From assembly GCA_021463345.1 (NCBI GenBank), contig JAJTYM010000001.1, positions 62,001 to 126,000 of the forward strand: 64,000 nucleotides of DNA. Reading direction: 5' to 3'. Each line of letters opens with the position of its first letter. Position 1 is the stretch's first letter. A program made the position numbers and the translations under genes. Shown one piece after another: positions 27,190-34,672 of this stretch. The notes beneath the pieces are model-generated. The model was given only the letters and a program-made list of their open reading frames with translations. It was not told the origin of the DNA and ran no database searches. Source of the stretch: Pseudobdellovibrionaceae bacterium (lineage in GTDB: Bacteria > Bdellovibrionota > Bdellovibrionia > Bdellovibrionales > JAMPXM01).

Positions 27190-29310
27190 ATGGCTGCAGG
27201 CAAAGAGTGGGTTCTCGAAAACGTCCGTAACATCGGTATCTCCGCGCACATCGATTCCGGCAAGACCACGCTGACCGAGCGTATCCTGTTCTATACGGGC
27301 CGCATTCACGCGATCCACGAGGTCCGTGGCAAGGACGGTGTCGGCGCGACCATGGACTCGATGGACCTCGAGCGCGAAAAAGGCATCACGATCCAGTCGG
27401 CGGCGACCAACGTCCATTGGAAAGAAACGAACATCAACATCATCGACACCCCCGGGCACGTTGATTTCACGATCGAAGTCGAACGTTCGCTCCGCGTTCT
27501 CGACGGCGCCATCCTCGTCCTCTGCGGCGTGGCCGGCGTGCAATCGCAATCGATCACCGTCGATCGCCAGATGAAACGTTACGGCGTTCCCCGCCTGGCG
27601 TTCGTCAACAAACTCGACCGCTCGGGCGCCAATCCGTTCCGCGTCCTCGAGATGGTGCGCGAGAAGCTGCGCCTGAACGCGGTGCTCGTGCAGATCCCGA
27701 TCGGCCTCGAGGACAAGCTCGAGGGCTTGGTCGATCTCGTCGCGATGAAGGCCTATTACTTCTCCGGCGCCGACGGCGAAGTCATCACGGAGAAAGACAT
27801 CCCGGCCGATCTCGCCGACAAAGCCAGGGAATACCGCGCCGAACTGATCGGCAAAGTCGCCGATTTCGATGAAGGCATCGCCGAGAAGTTCCTGATGGAA
27901 GAGGAGCCCTCGATCACCGAGCTCAAAGCCGCGATCCGCAAAGCGACGATCGGCCGCAGCATCGTCCCGATGTTCTGCGGCTCGGCTTACAAAAACAAAG
28001 GCGTCCAGAAGCTCCTCGACGGCGTCACCGACTACCTTCCGAATCCGACGGAAAAGGACAACTTCGCCCTCGACAAAAAAAACGCCGAGCAGCAGGTGAA
28101 AGTCCTGGTCGACCCGAACGCTCCCTTCGTCGGCTACGCTTTCAAGCTGGACGAGGGTCGCTACGGCCAGTTGACCTACATGCGCATCTACCAAGGCACG
28201 GTGAAGAAGGGCGACTTCATCTACAACGCCCGCGACGGTAAGAAAATCAAGGTCCCCCGACTCGTCAAGCTTCATGCGGACACGATGGAAGACATCGATC
28301 AAACGTCGGCCGGCGACATCGTGGCCATGTTCGGCGTCGATTGCTATTCGGGCGACACCTTCACCGACGGCACAACCGAGCTCACGATGACCTCGATGCA
28401 CGTCCCGGATCCGGTCATCTCGCTGGCGGTCGCGCCCAAGAACAAGGAGACGGCGGCGAATTTCTCCAAAGCGCTCCAGAAGTTCCGCAAAGAGGACCCG
28501 ACGTTCCGCGTCCACAGGGACGAGGAGTCCAACGAGACGATCATCTCGGGCATGGGCGAGCTTCACCTCGAGATCTACATCGAGCGCATGAAGCGCGAGT
28601 TCAATTGCGATGTCATCGCCGGCAAGCCGCAGGTCGCCTACCGTGAAACCATCGGCGCGATGACGGCGTTCGATTACACCCACAAGAAACAAACGGGTGG
28701 CTCGGGCCAATACGCGAAAGTCGTCGGCACGATCGAGCCCCTGCAGGTCGAAGAGGGGAAGGATCCGAAGTCGTACGAATTCGTCGACGAAGTCGTCGGC
28801 GGCCGCATCCCGAACGAATTCATTCCCGCCGTGGACGAAGGCTTCCAGGACCAGATGAAAAAGGGCCCGCTCATCGGCTTCCCGATCGTCGGCGTGAAGG
28901 TCGTTCTGAAAGACGGCGCGTACCATGACGTCGACTCGTCGTACCTCGCGTTCAAGATCGCATCCATGGCGGCGTTGCGCGAAGTCTACATGGCGGCGCA
29001 ACCGGTCGCGCTCGAGCCGATCATGAAGCTCGAAACCGTCGCGCCGGAAGAGTATCAGGGCGCGGTCATGGGCGGCATCAACCAGCGCCGTGGCATGATC
29101 CAGGGCACCGAGACGATGGAAGGCAACGTCACGATCACGGCTGAAGTTCCGCTCACGGAAATGTTCGGCTATTCGACGGACCTCCGCTCGGCGACGCAAG
29201 GCAAAGGCGAATTCACCATGGAATTCGCCCGCTACGCCCCGGTCCCGCGCAACCTCCAGGACGAACTGCACAAGAAGTACCTGGAAAAACGCGCCGCCGA
29301 GAACAAGTAA
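27190..29310 (+). CDS. fusA: Elongation factor G, spdEFG1/mitochondrial-EFG1 type
   Basis: A 706-residue translational GTPase catalysing translocation. The ATG at 27190 follows AGAAGGG at good spacing. G motifs: [12 protein letters not shown] (P-loop), DTPGHVDF, and NKLDRSG (NKxD). The switch-I area reads [20 protein letters not shown], with the RGKDGVGA insert shared with mitochondrial EFG1 and bacterial spdEFG1 and absent from canonical E. coli EF-G (EVHDGAATMD). Domains III-V follow with [20 protein letters not shown] and, near the end, [19 protein letters not shown]. It is not in a str operon: neither rpsL/rpsG nor tuf is adjacent. An intrinsic terminator follows. Confidence 0.96.
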   Translation: MAAGKEWVLENVRNIGISAHIDSGKTTLTERILFYTGRIHAIHEVRGKDGVGATMDSMDLEREKGITIQSAATNVHWKETNINIIDTPGHVDFTIEVERSLRVLDGAILVLCGVAGVQSQSITVDRQMKRYGVPRLAFVNKLDRSGANPFRVLEMVREKLRLNAVLVQIPIGLEDKLEGLVDLVAMKAYYFSGADGEVITEKDIPADLADKAREYRAELIGKVADFDEGIAEKFLMEEEPSITELKAAIRKATIGRSIVPMFCGSAYKNKGVQKLLDGVTDYLPNPTEKDNFALDKKNAEQQVKVLVDPNAPFVGYAFKLDEGRYGQLTYMRIYQGTVKKGDFIYNARDGKKIKVPRLVKLHADTMEDIDQTSAGDIVAMFGVDCYSGDTFTDGTTELTMTSMHVPDPVISLAVAPKNKETAANFSKALQKFRKEDPTFRVHRDEESNETIISGMGELHLEIYIERMKREFNCDVIAGKPQVAYRETIGAMTAFDYTHKKQTGGSGQYAKVVGTIEPLQVEEGKDPKSYEFVDEVVGGRIPNEFIPAVDEGFQDQMKKGPLIGFPIVGVKVVLKDGAYHDVDSSYLAFKIASMAALREVYMAAQPVALEPIMKLETVAPEEYQGAVMGGINQRRGMIQGTETMEGNVTITAEVPLTEMFGYSTDLRSATQGKGEFTMEFARYAPVPRNLQDELHKKYLEKRAAENK

Positions 29311-29362
29311 GAAGAGGAGGGGAGAACGGGCACGCGCCCGATCCGTCCCGCCTGGCTTCGCG

Positions 29363-29394
29363 AAGAGGCGGCCCGAGGGCCGCCTCTTTTATTT
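29363..29394 (+). terminator. Rho-independent terminator of fusA
   Basis: An 11-bp GC-rich stem (29363-29373 with 29378-29388) with loop CGAG is followed by TTATTTT. It lies about 50 bases after the fusA stop. Confidence 0.85.
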
Positions 29395-29420
29395 TCAGCC
29401 TCTTCGCGCAGGATCCGCCC

Positions 29421-29741
29421 ATGACTGATATTCGATTCATTTACGTCACCGCGCCCGATGGGAACAAAGCCCGCGAACTCGCGCGGAAAATCGTCGAGGA
29501 ACGCGCGGCCGCCTGCGCGAACATCCTGCCGCAAATGGAATCCATGTATTGGTGGAAGGGCTCGCTCGAAACCACGAACGAAGCCGTCATCATCTTCAAG
29601 ACCCGCGCTGACAAAGTCGACGCATGCATGCGGGCGATCCGGCTCTGGCACCCCTATTCCACACCATGCATCGCCGTCCTGCCTATCGAAGCGGGAGACA
29701 CCGACTATCTCAACTGGCTCGCCAACGAAGTGGAAAAGTGA
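29421..29741 (+). CDS. cutA: Divalent-cation tolerance protein CutA
   Basis: A 106-residue CutA1 protein, a trimeric ferredoxin-like fold. Motifs: IRFIYVTAPDGNKAREL, AAACANILPQMESMYWWKG (family: NI.P...S.Y.W.G), VIIFKTRADKV, and HPYSTPCIAVLPIEAG (family: HPYExPEI). Length matches the family. The function in copper tolerance is historical and not well settled. The final codons and the stop lie inside a long perfect inverted repeat. It follows the fusA terminator. Confidence 0.95.
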   Translation: MTDIRFIYVTAPDGNKARELARKIVEERAAACANILPQMESMYWWKGSLETTNEAVIIFKTRADKVDACMRAIRLWHPYSTPCIAVLPIEAGDTDYLNWLANEVEK

Positions 29742-29830
29742 CACGCACCTTTTTGTAGCGCGCATGCGTTATCGTGTGTGAAAAGCACACGATAACGCAT
29801 GCGCGCTACAAAAAGGTGCGTGTCACTTTT
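29734..29830. repeat. Perfect 45-bp inverted repeat with 7-base loop overlapping the cutA stop
   Basis: The arms 29734-29778 and 29786-29830 are exact reverse complements; the loop is TGAAAAG. The left arm includes the last codons and stop of cutA. The outer end reads AAAAGTGACACGCACCTTTT, resembling GTGTCAGGCACC-type REP motifs associated in some bacteria with RAYT transposases (recalled resemblance, not verified). No transposase gene is adjacent. As RNA it would form an extremely stable hairpin; it lacks the short U-tract design of normal terminators. Confidence 0.95.
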
Positions 29831-29880
29831 GCTCCTCAATGCACCTTGACAGGCACGGACCCGGCGGCTGACATGGGCGC

Positions 29881-30420
29881 ATGAATTCTGACAAAGAGTC
29901 CCTCGCCAAGGATATCTTTCGTGTCGCGCACTTGCTCGGCGAGTTCAAGCTCCGTTCAGGGCGGGTTTCGAACGAGTACTTCGATAAGTATCAGTTTGAA
30001 AGCGACCCCAAGCTGCTTGCGGGAATCGCCAAGCGGATGAAAACCCTGATCCCACCCGATACCGAATACCTGGGCGCGCTCGAGATGGGTGGGATCCCCG
30101 TCGCCACCGCGCTTTCGCTCGCCACCGGCATCCCCGTCATCTTCGTGCGCAAGAGCCCGAAGGATTACGGAACCTGCAAGTTCGCCGAAGGACCGTCCAT
30201 CCAAGGCAAGAAGATCTGTTTAGTCGAAGACGTCATCACCACGGGCGGCCAAGTCGCGACAAGTGCCGGCGATCTTCGCGCCGATGGGGCGGTCATCGAC
30301 ATGGTCCTGTGCGTGATCGATCGCAGCGAGGGAAAAAACGAGAAACTCCAGCAGGCGGGGCTCAAGCACTCGGCCCTGTTCACCATGGAGGAACTCAAAG
30401 CGGCCGGCGGCGCGGCCTGA
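29881..30420 (+). CDS. pyrE: Orotate phosphoribosyltransferase
   Basis: A 179-residue type I PRTase that joins orotate to PRPP, the fifth step of UMP synthesis. Motifs: FKLRSGRVSNEYFDKYQFES at the N-terminus, GALEMGGIPVATALSLATG, VIFVRKSPKDYGTCKFAEG (flexible catalytic loop) and the PRPP-binding ICLVEDVITTGGQ. Length is slightly below E. coli PyrE (213) but usual for the short class. No other pyr genes are adjacent; cytidine deaminase lies 17 kb away. Confidence 0.93.
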   Translation: MNSDKESLAKDIFRVAHLLGEFKLRSGRVSNEYFDKYQFESDPKLLAGIAKRMKTLIPPDTEYLGALEMGGIPVATALSLATGIPVIFVRKSPKDYGTCKFAEGPSIQGKKICLVEDVITTGGQVATSAGDLRADGAVIDMVLCVIDRSEGKNEKLQQAGLKHSALFTMEELKAAGGAA

Positions 30421-30422
30421 GG

Positions 30423-31280
30423 ATGATGACTCCGACGCTCCGGGCCCTCGTTTCAATCTTCGCGATCCAGCTTTCGCTCGTTTGTTCCGCTCAACCGAGC
30501 AGCCGCGCCAGGACGCCTGCTCCGCTACCGGCGAAGCCGGAACCGCTGCCGCAGCTGCCGCCGCCGTTCGCCGAGCAGTCGTTGCCGTTCCCCGTGCGCT
30601 TCATCGACCGCCCCTACACGCTTCCGAAAGGGCTCCATGAATTCAACCTCACGGGCGGCCTGGCCTCAGCCGAGTCGCTCGGTTACGGCGTCGAACTCCT
30701 GCCGTATTTGACAGGAATCGCGTACCGCCAGCCGCTCACGAACGATATGAGCCTGATCTGGAATCCTCTGCCGCTCGGAGTGCAATATCAGCCGAAACGC
30801 GCCGAAACCACCCTCACAGGGGTCTCATGGTCAATCGGCTGGCAGCATCTGGGCAACGTAGGCGCCAAACCCCAGTTTTCAAGTTACATGCGCTCCAACT
30901 TCGACCGTAAACGCGCCCTCGAGATGGAATTGAACCTTTTCATGCTCCTGCCCTTCGACAAAGCGCCGTCGCTTTGGTCGGGCGCGTTTCGGATCGGCCC
31001 GCTGTTCCAGCAGTCAGAGACTCTCGCCTTGAGCCCGCGCCTGTCCATTTCCATCGACAATCTCCGGCTGGAAAGCGTCTTTCGCCAAGGTCGGACGCCG
31101 ATCGAAAGCCGGGACGTCACCTCCGAGTCGGCGCGACTCACGTTCCCGTTCAGCCTATGGGTCGGCTGGGCCGTCTCCCCCCGCTTCGACACCAATCTGG
31201 AATACACTCTCTTGGGCTCGGGATTCCGTACGGGCACCTATACGCACCTCGGCCTGCTCACATTGACGGGTCGTTGGTAG
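30423..31280 (+). CDS. Putative outer-membrane beta-barrel protein of unknown function
   Basis: A 285-residue protein starting at tandem ATGs two bases after the pyrE stop, thus co-transcribed with it. A signal peptide (about residues 1-20) is followed by a Pro-rich segment and then alternating amphipathic strands, with aromatic girdle residues, ending GLLTLTGRW. Recognisable strand-like units are LHEFNLTGGLA and TNLEYTLLGSGFRTG. The pattern suggests an 8-12-stranded barrel. I do not recognise a family. The link to pyrE may be only positional. Confidence 0.7.
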   Translation: MMTPTLRALVSIFAIQLSLVCSAQPSSRARTPAPLPAKPEPLPQLPPPFAEQSLPFPVRFIDRPYTLPKGLHEFNLTGGLASAESLGYGVELLPYLTGIAYRQPLTNDMSLIWNPLPLGVQYQPKRAETTLTGVSWSIGWQHLGNVGAKPQFSSYMRSNFDRKRALEMELNLFMLLPFDKAPSLWSGAFRIGPLFQQSETLALSPRLSISIDNLRLESVFRQGRTPIESRDVTSESARLTFPFSLWVGWAVSPRFDTNLEYTLLGSGFRTGTYTHLGLLTLTGRW

Positions 31281-31360
31281 TCCACCGTCCGGCGCGCCGA
31301 GCCCCAGGACTCCGAAACCGGCGTCAACGGCGGAACAGCGACGCGGGCTCGATCTCGGCG

Positions 31361-32173
31361 CTACTTCTCGCCGACGATGTAGGCGACCCACGCCTGGCAT
31401 TCTTCGCCGGTTTCGGAGCGATTGAACACACCGTTCCCCGTACCGGCCCTCGTCGTTCCTTCCCAGTACACGTGCGTCTTGCGAAAACCGGCTTCAGCCA
31501 TCATCTCGCGCAGCTCGGGAATCGTCCACATGCGCCAATCATAGGAAAAGACCTTTTCGCGCCGTTTTTCCCCGTCGCGCTTGAAATGGATGTGAAACGT
31601 GGCGTTCGCGGAAACCGGATCGAAACTTTCCTGCTCCCAATAGTACTTGAAGCCCTTGTGCGCGATGACGTCCTCGTTGGCCTCCTGGCACTGGCTTCCG
31701 CCGAAACAGTCGACGAGTAGGATCCCGCCGGGCTTCAGCGTCGAGAGGCAGTTGTGAAAATACGACTTCATCACACCGCGGTCTTTGAAGATGTAATGCG
31801 AAAAATTCATCGCGCAAACGACGTCGGTCCGCGGGAGATCTGGATTCAGCACGTTGTCCCTCTGCACGCGGACCCGTTCGCGCTGGGAACCGTCAAGTCC
31901 GGGCATGTAATGGGTCAACCCGTAAAAAATCGGCTCGGCGTCGAGATCGACCCCATACGCCTCGTACCTCTGCCCCAGCTTGACCCACTCGCAACAGATC
32001 GAGAAGGTGCCGCAGAAATCTTCCCGCAGCGAGCCCGGCTCCCGTCGGCGCAGTTCCTTGTAGGCATCGCGGATGAAACGGACATCGACGTCGGGCGCTT
32101 GCACGGCCCGTCGATAGTAGTCGTACTTGTCGAATTCCGCCTTCGCCGCGGTCGGCGCCCGTCCGCGGCTCAA
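31361..32173 (-). CDS. Class I SAM-dependent methyltransferase of unknown target
   Basis: A 270-residue protein with a Rossmann-like methyltransferase core. The SAM-binding motif I region reads REDFCGTFSICCEWVKLG, then YGVDLDAEPI (acidic end of strand 2), then VCAMNFSHYIFKD and LKPGGILLVDCFGG (motifs post-I to III). A C-terminal substrate half contains a beta-stranded region with FHIHFKRDGEKR. Its ATG overlaps the stop of the E1-beta gene by four bases, so it is the third gene of an E1alpha-E1beta-methyltransferase operon. The substrate is unknown. A methyltransferase is not a usual partner of 2-oxoacid dehydrogenases. Confidence 0.85.
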   Translation of the reverse strand: MSRGRAPTAAKAEFDKYDYYRRAVQAPDVDVRFIRDAYKELRRREPGSLREDFCGTFSICCEWVKLGQRYEAYGVDLDAEPIFYGLTHYMPGLDGSQRERVRVQRDNVLNPDLPRTDVVCAMNFSHYIFKDRGVMKSYFHNCLSTLKPGGILLVDCFGGSQCQEANEDVIAHKGFKYYWEQESFDPVSANATFHIHFKRDGEKRREKVFSYDWRMWTIPELREMMAEAGFRKTHVYWEGTTRAGTGNGVFNRSETGEECQAWVAYIVGEK

Positions 32174-33225
32174 GGCGTCTCCGCAAGAAGATCGCGAACG
32201 TCGCGAAGGATGTCCTCGTAATGAGGCACTGACGCCTCTTCAAGGCTCGGATGCAGTCCGATGCCGGGGACGTTTTTACCGGCGAGGACTTTTGGGCGCG
32301 CCATCAGTTCGTAGAAGAGTTCCCGAGCGCAACGGTACGCCAGGTGCTCGCCGAAGTTGGTGACCTCCGTGTCCTCGTTGACGAAAAGAACGCGGCCTGT
32401 CCTGCGGACCGACGCCTCCACCGACCGCCAATCGTAGGGATAGAGCGAACGCAAGTCGATCACCTCGATCGCGACGCCCTCGGCCCGGAGATCATCGGCG
32501 ACCTTGTTGCAGATCGGAAGCGTGCGCCCGTAGGAGACGACGGTCGCGCGATCCCCCTCGCGGGTCACCTTGGCTTCGCCGATCGGGATCTCGAATTCCT
32601 CGAGATCCGGCCATTTCGGTTTCCATTTCGAGCGGTCGCCGATGGGCGCGTCGATCATGGCTTTCAATTGCTTCTCGTCAGTCGGTTCCCCCGGGATCAG
32701 CTCTTCGCCGCGAACGCGCATGAGTGCTTTGGGCTTCAGGAAGAGGACCGGGTTCGGATCCTTGATCGCCGAGATCATCAATCCATAGGCGTCCAGGGGC
32801 GTCGATGGACAAACGACCTTCCACCCCGGCAGCCGGGTGGCCCAAGCGTCGAAGCTATGCGAATGGTAAATGGAACCGCGGATCCCGGCGCCGACCGGGG
32901 TCATAACCACGATCGGCACGTTGTACTGGCCGTTGGACGCCCAAAGCGTGTTGCCGCCGATTTTGAGAAGGTCGATCGTGTTGAAAATATAGTCGGCAAA
33001 CTGGATCTCGGCGACGCAACGGTCACCCGCCAAGCCGATGCCGATCGCCGCTGAAATGATCCCGCGCTCATCGAGCGGCGAGTTCCAGGCCGCTTTCAAA
33101 CCCTGGGTCGCGGTGAAAACGCCGCCCAAAGGGGCGCCCACGTCCTCTCCGAAGATGTCCGTCACCCCTAAGCGCGTTTCGCCGACGTGAAGGGCCATGC
33201 GGATGGCCTGCGCCATATTCGCCAT
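32170..33225 (-). CDS. 2-oxoacid dehydrogenase E1 component, beta subunit
   Basis: A 351-residue transketolase-like beta subunit. Motifs: VTDIFGEDVGAPLGGVFTATQGL, SPLDERGIISAAIGIGLAG (with the E in family position), EIQFADYIFNTIDLL, GAGIRGSIYHSHSFDAWATRLPGWKVVCPSTPLDAYGLM. It works with the alpha subunit to decarboxylate a 2-oxoacid through thiamine diphosphate. Pyruvate, branched-chain and acetoin-type E1 are all possible. Its ATG overlaps the E1-alpha stop by one base. No E2 or E3 gene is within the window. Confidence 0.9.
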   Translation of the reverse strand: MANMAQAIRMALHVGETRLGVTDIFGEDVGAPLGGVFTATQGLKAAWNSPLDERGIISAAIGIGLAGDRCVAEIQFADYIFNTIDLLKIGGNTLWASNGQYNVPIVVMTPVGAGIRGSIYHSHSFDAWATRLPGWKVVCPSTPLDAYGLMISAIKDPNPVLFLKPKALMRVRGEELIPGEPTDEKQLKAMIDAPIGDRSKWKPKWPDLEEFEIPIGEAKVTREGDRATVVSYGRTLPICNKVADDLRAEGVAIEVIDLRSLYPYDWRSVEASVRRTGRVLFVNEDTEVTNFGEHLAYRCARELFYELMARPKVLAGKNVPGIGLHPSLEEASVPHYEDILRDVRDLLAETP

Positions 33226-34373
33226 CAGAATTTCCTCCAGTCCGCGTTTTCACTGCCGACGTAAGTATGGTCCCAGACGCTCTCGGGCCCCGGCATCGGC
33301 TCGGCGCGGACCGTCTCGGCGGCCTTGCGGCTTTCGTCGTCGTATTTTTTCCAGACGCCCTTGCACGCCTCGGTCGTGATGACCTTCAAATCCACGATTT
33401 TTCTCTCGAACTGTTCGATGGGGCAGATGTCGGTTTCGCGATTCGCTCCGGACGCCGACGAATGGCCGTACAGGCGCGAAACGCGGAATTCGGCGAGCAC
33501 CGGTTTCCCCGTCTTTCGGATGTACTCGAGTTCGGCCCGGATCCCGAGGTACGCCGCGATCGGGTCGTTGCCGTCGATCAGAGCCGTGCGGATACCGAAG
33601 GCCTTGCCGCGATCGGCGATCTGCTTTTCACCGTGCTGGCCATCGTAATGGGTGGAGATCCCCCACTTGTTGTTTTGCACCGTGATGAAAATCGGAAGCT
33701 CATTGCCGGGGCGGCTCGCCCAAACGAGGCAACTCGCGAAATCGCCTTCCGCGGTCCCTGCGTCCCCGCCGGTCACGATCGTGACGCCCTTGCTGTTCTT
33801 CCGCCGTTGCGCGATGGCCGTACCCACGGCCATGCCGTATTGAACCTCGATGGGCGAGCTCACCGGAAGCACGTTCCATTGCGGAAAGCAGTAGTGGTTG
33901 CAAAAATTGCGGCCGCCGGTCGACGGATCCGTCGCGCGATTCATCATGAGGCGAAGCGAATCCTCCATCGTCATGCCCAACGCGACCAGTGTCGGGGTGC
34001 AACGGTAGTGGAGATGCAGGAAATCATGATCCGGTCCCCGCCCTTTGCTCACGAGCAGGCCGAGGGGCACGCCGAAAGCCTCCTCGCCGGGACCGCCGAT
34101 CCAGAAATAAGCGTCGCCCGCGCGGTAGACCTTGATCAAACGCTCCTCGAGGACGCGCGACTTCACCATCAGATCGTGCATGCGCAGCAGGAGCTCTTTC
34201 GGCAACTCCGGACGCGAGCGCGGGGCAGCGGCGGCCGACTTGCGGGTCATCGCTCGAGAGCCACTGAGTTGTTTGCTGGATGTTTTGCGCAACGAAGCCG
34301 CGCGACCGGCCGCACCCGGGATTTTTTCCAATCCTTTGCCGCCCGCACGCTTGGCTGGAGTCACTTTGGCCAT
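33225..34373 (-). CDS. 2-oxoacid dehydrogenase E1 component, alpha subunit
   Basis: A 382-residue ThDP-binding subunit. The ATG at 34373 follows AGAAGGAAG; further upstream in the frame lies the structured leader. A basic Ala/Lys/Ser-rich extension of about 55 residues precedes the fold. The ThDP motif reads VTGGDAGTAEGDFASC ... NNKWGIS: the usual GDG appears as GDAG. YGHSSASGAN corresponds to the phosphorylation/active-site loop with its His. Substrate class cannot be told. It is the first gene of the E1alpha-E1beta-methyltransferase operon. Thiamine diphosphate for it would come from thiL and related genes. Confidence 0.9.
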   Translation of the reverse strand: MAKVTPAKRAGGKGLEKIPGAAGRAASLRKTSSKQLSGSRAMTRKSAAAAPRSRPELPKELLLRMHDLMVKSRVLEERLIKVYRAGDAYFWIGGPGEEAFGVPLGLLVSKGRGPDHDFLHLHYRCTPTLVALGMTMEDSLRLMMNRATDPSTGGRNFCNHYCFPQWNVLPVSSPIEVQYGMAVGTAIAQRRKNSKGVTIVTGGDAGTAEGDFASCLVWASRPGNELPIFITVQNNKWGISTHYDGQHGEKQIADRGKAFGIRTALIDGNDPIAAYLGIRAELEYIRKTGKPVLAEFRVSRLYGHSSASGANRETDICPIEQFERKIVDLKVITTEACKGVWKKYDDESRKAAETVRAEPMPGPESVWDHTYVGSENADWRKF

Positions 34374-34394
34374 CGGGACTTCCTTCTGAACCGA

Positions 34395-34542
34395 GAGAAC
34401 ATCCCTGAAAGGCCGGAACCTTCGTCGCGTCCCTGCCAGCCGGCGGGGAGAGACCCCACGCCTGCCGCCGGCTCCCATCGCTCGCGCAGCGGCGGCTGCC
34501 CGGCCGGGCGCGCGCCCACGGCGACCTCTCAGGGATGTCCTC
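34395..34542 (-). promoter_or_regulatory. Putative structured 5' leader RNA of the E1 operon
   Basis: A 148-base element read on the minus strand is closed by a 14-bp stem: 34529-34542 (GAGGACATCCCTGA in RNA sense) pairs completely with 34395-34408 (TCAGGGATGTTCTC), one pair being G-U. Inside lies a 9-bp GC stem (AGCCGGCGG with CCGCCGGCT) topped by GGGG-TCTCT-CCCC. A second self-complementary stretch (GGGCGCGCGCCC) also lies inside. The element begins about at the predicted transcription start and ends 21 bases before the E1-alpha ATG, next to its ribosome-binding site. I match it to no known riboswitch. It could instead be a small RNA such as a 6S-like RNA. Confidence 0.5.
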
Positions 34543-34558
34543 TTCTATTGATACGACA

Positions 34559-34587
34559 GGGGTACAAGCCCCTCCCACCTTTGTCAA
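34559..34587 (-). promoter_or_regulatory. Candidate sigma-70 promoter of the E1 operon
   Basis: A perfect -35 TTGACA (34587-34582) is followed after 17 bases by TACCCC (34564-34559), a weak -10. Transcription would start near 34552, right at the base of the structured leader. Confidence 0.45.
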
Positions 34588-34637
34588 ACCGGGTCGCTGA
34601 CGGAGCGAACGGGAGGCGGGTTCGACGGTGAAATACA

Positions 34638-34658
34638 GAGAAGGGCCGAGCCCTTCTC
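34638..34658 (-). terminator. Candidate terminator after prc
   Basis: A perfect 9-bp stem (34638-34646 with 34650-34658), loop TCG in RNA sense, follows the prc stop by about 15 bases. The downstream tract TGTATTTC is only moderately U-rich, so efficiency is uncertain. Confidence 0.55.
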
Positions 34659-34672
34659 GGGGTGCCCCTCTT

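Noticed and set aside
27133-29271. 712-codon frame opposite fusA
   Set aside because: Antisense shadow; fusA carries all G motifs and a ribosome-binding site.
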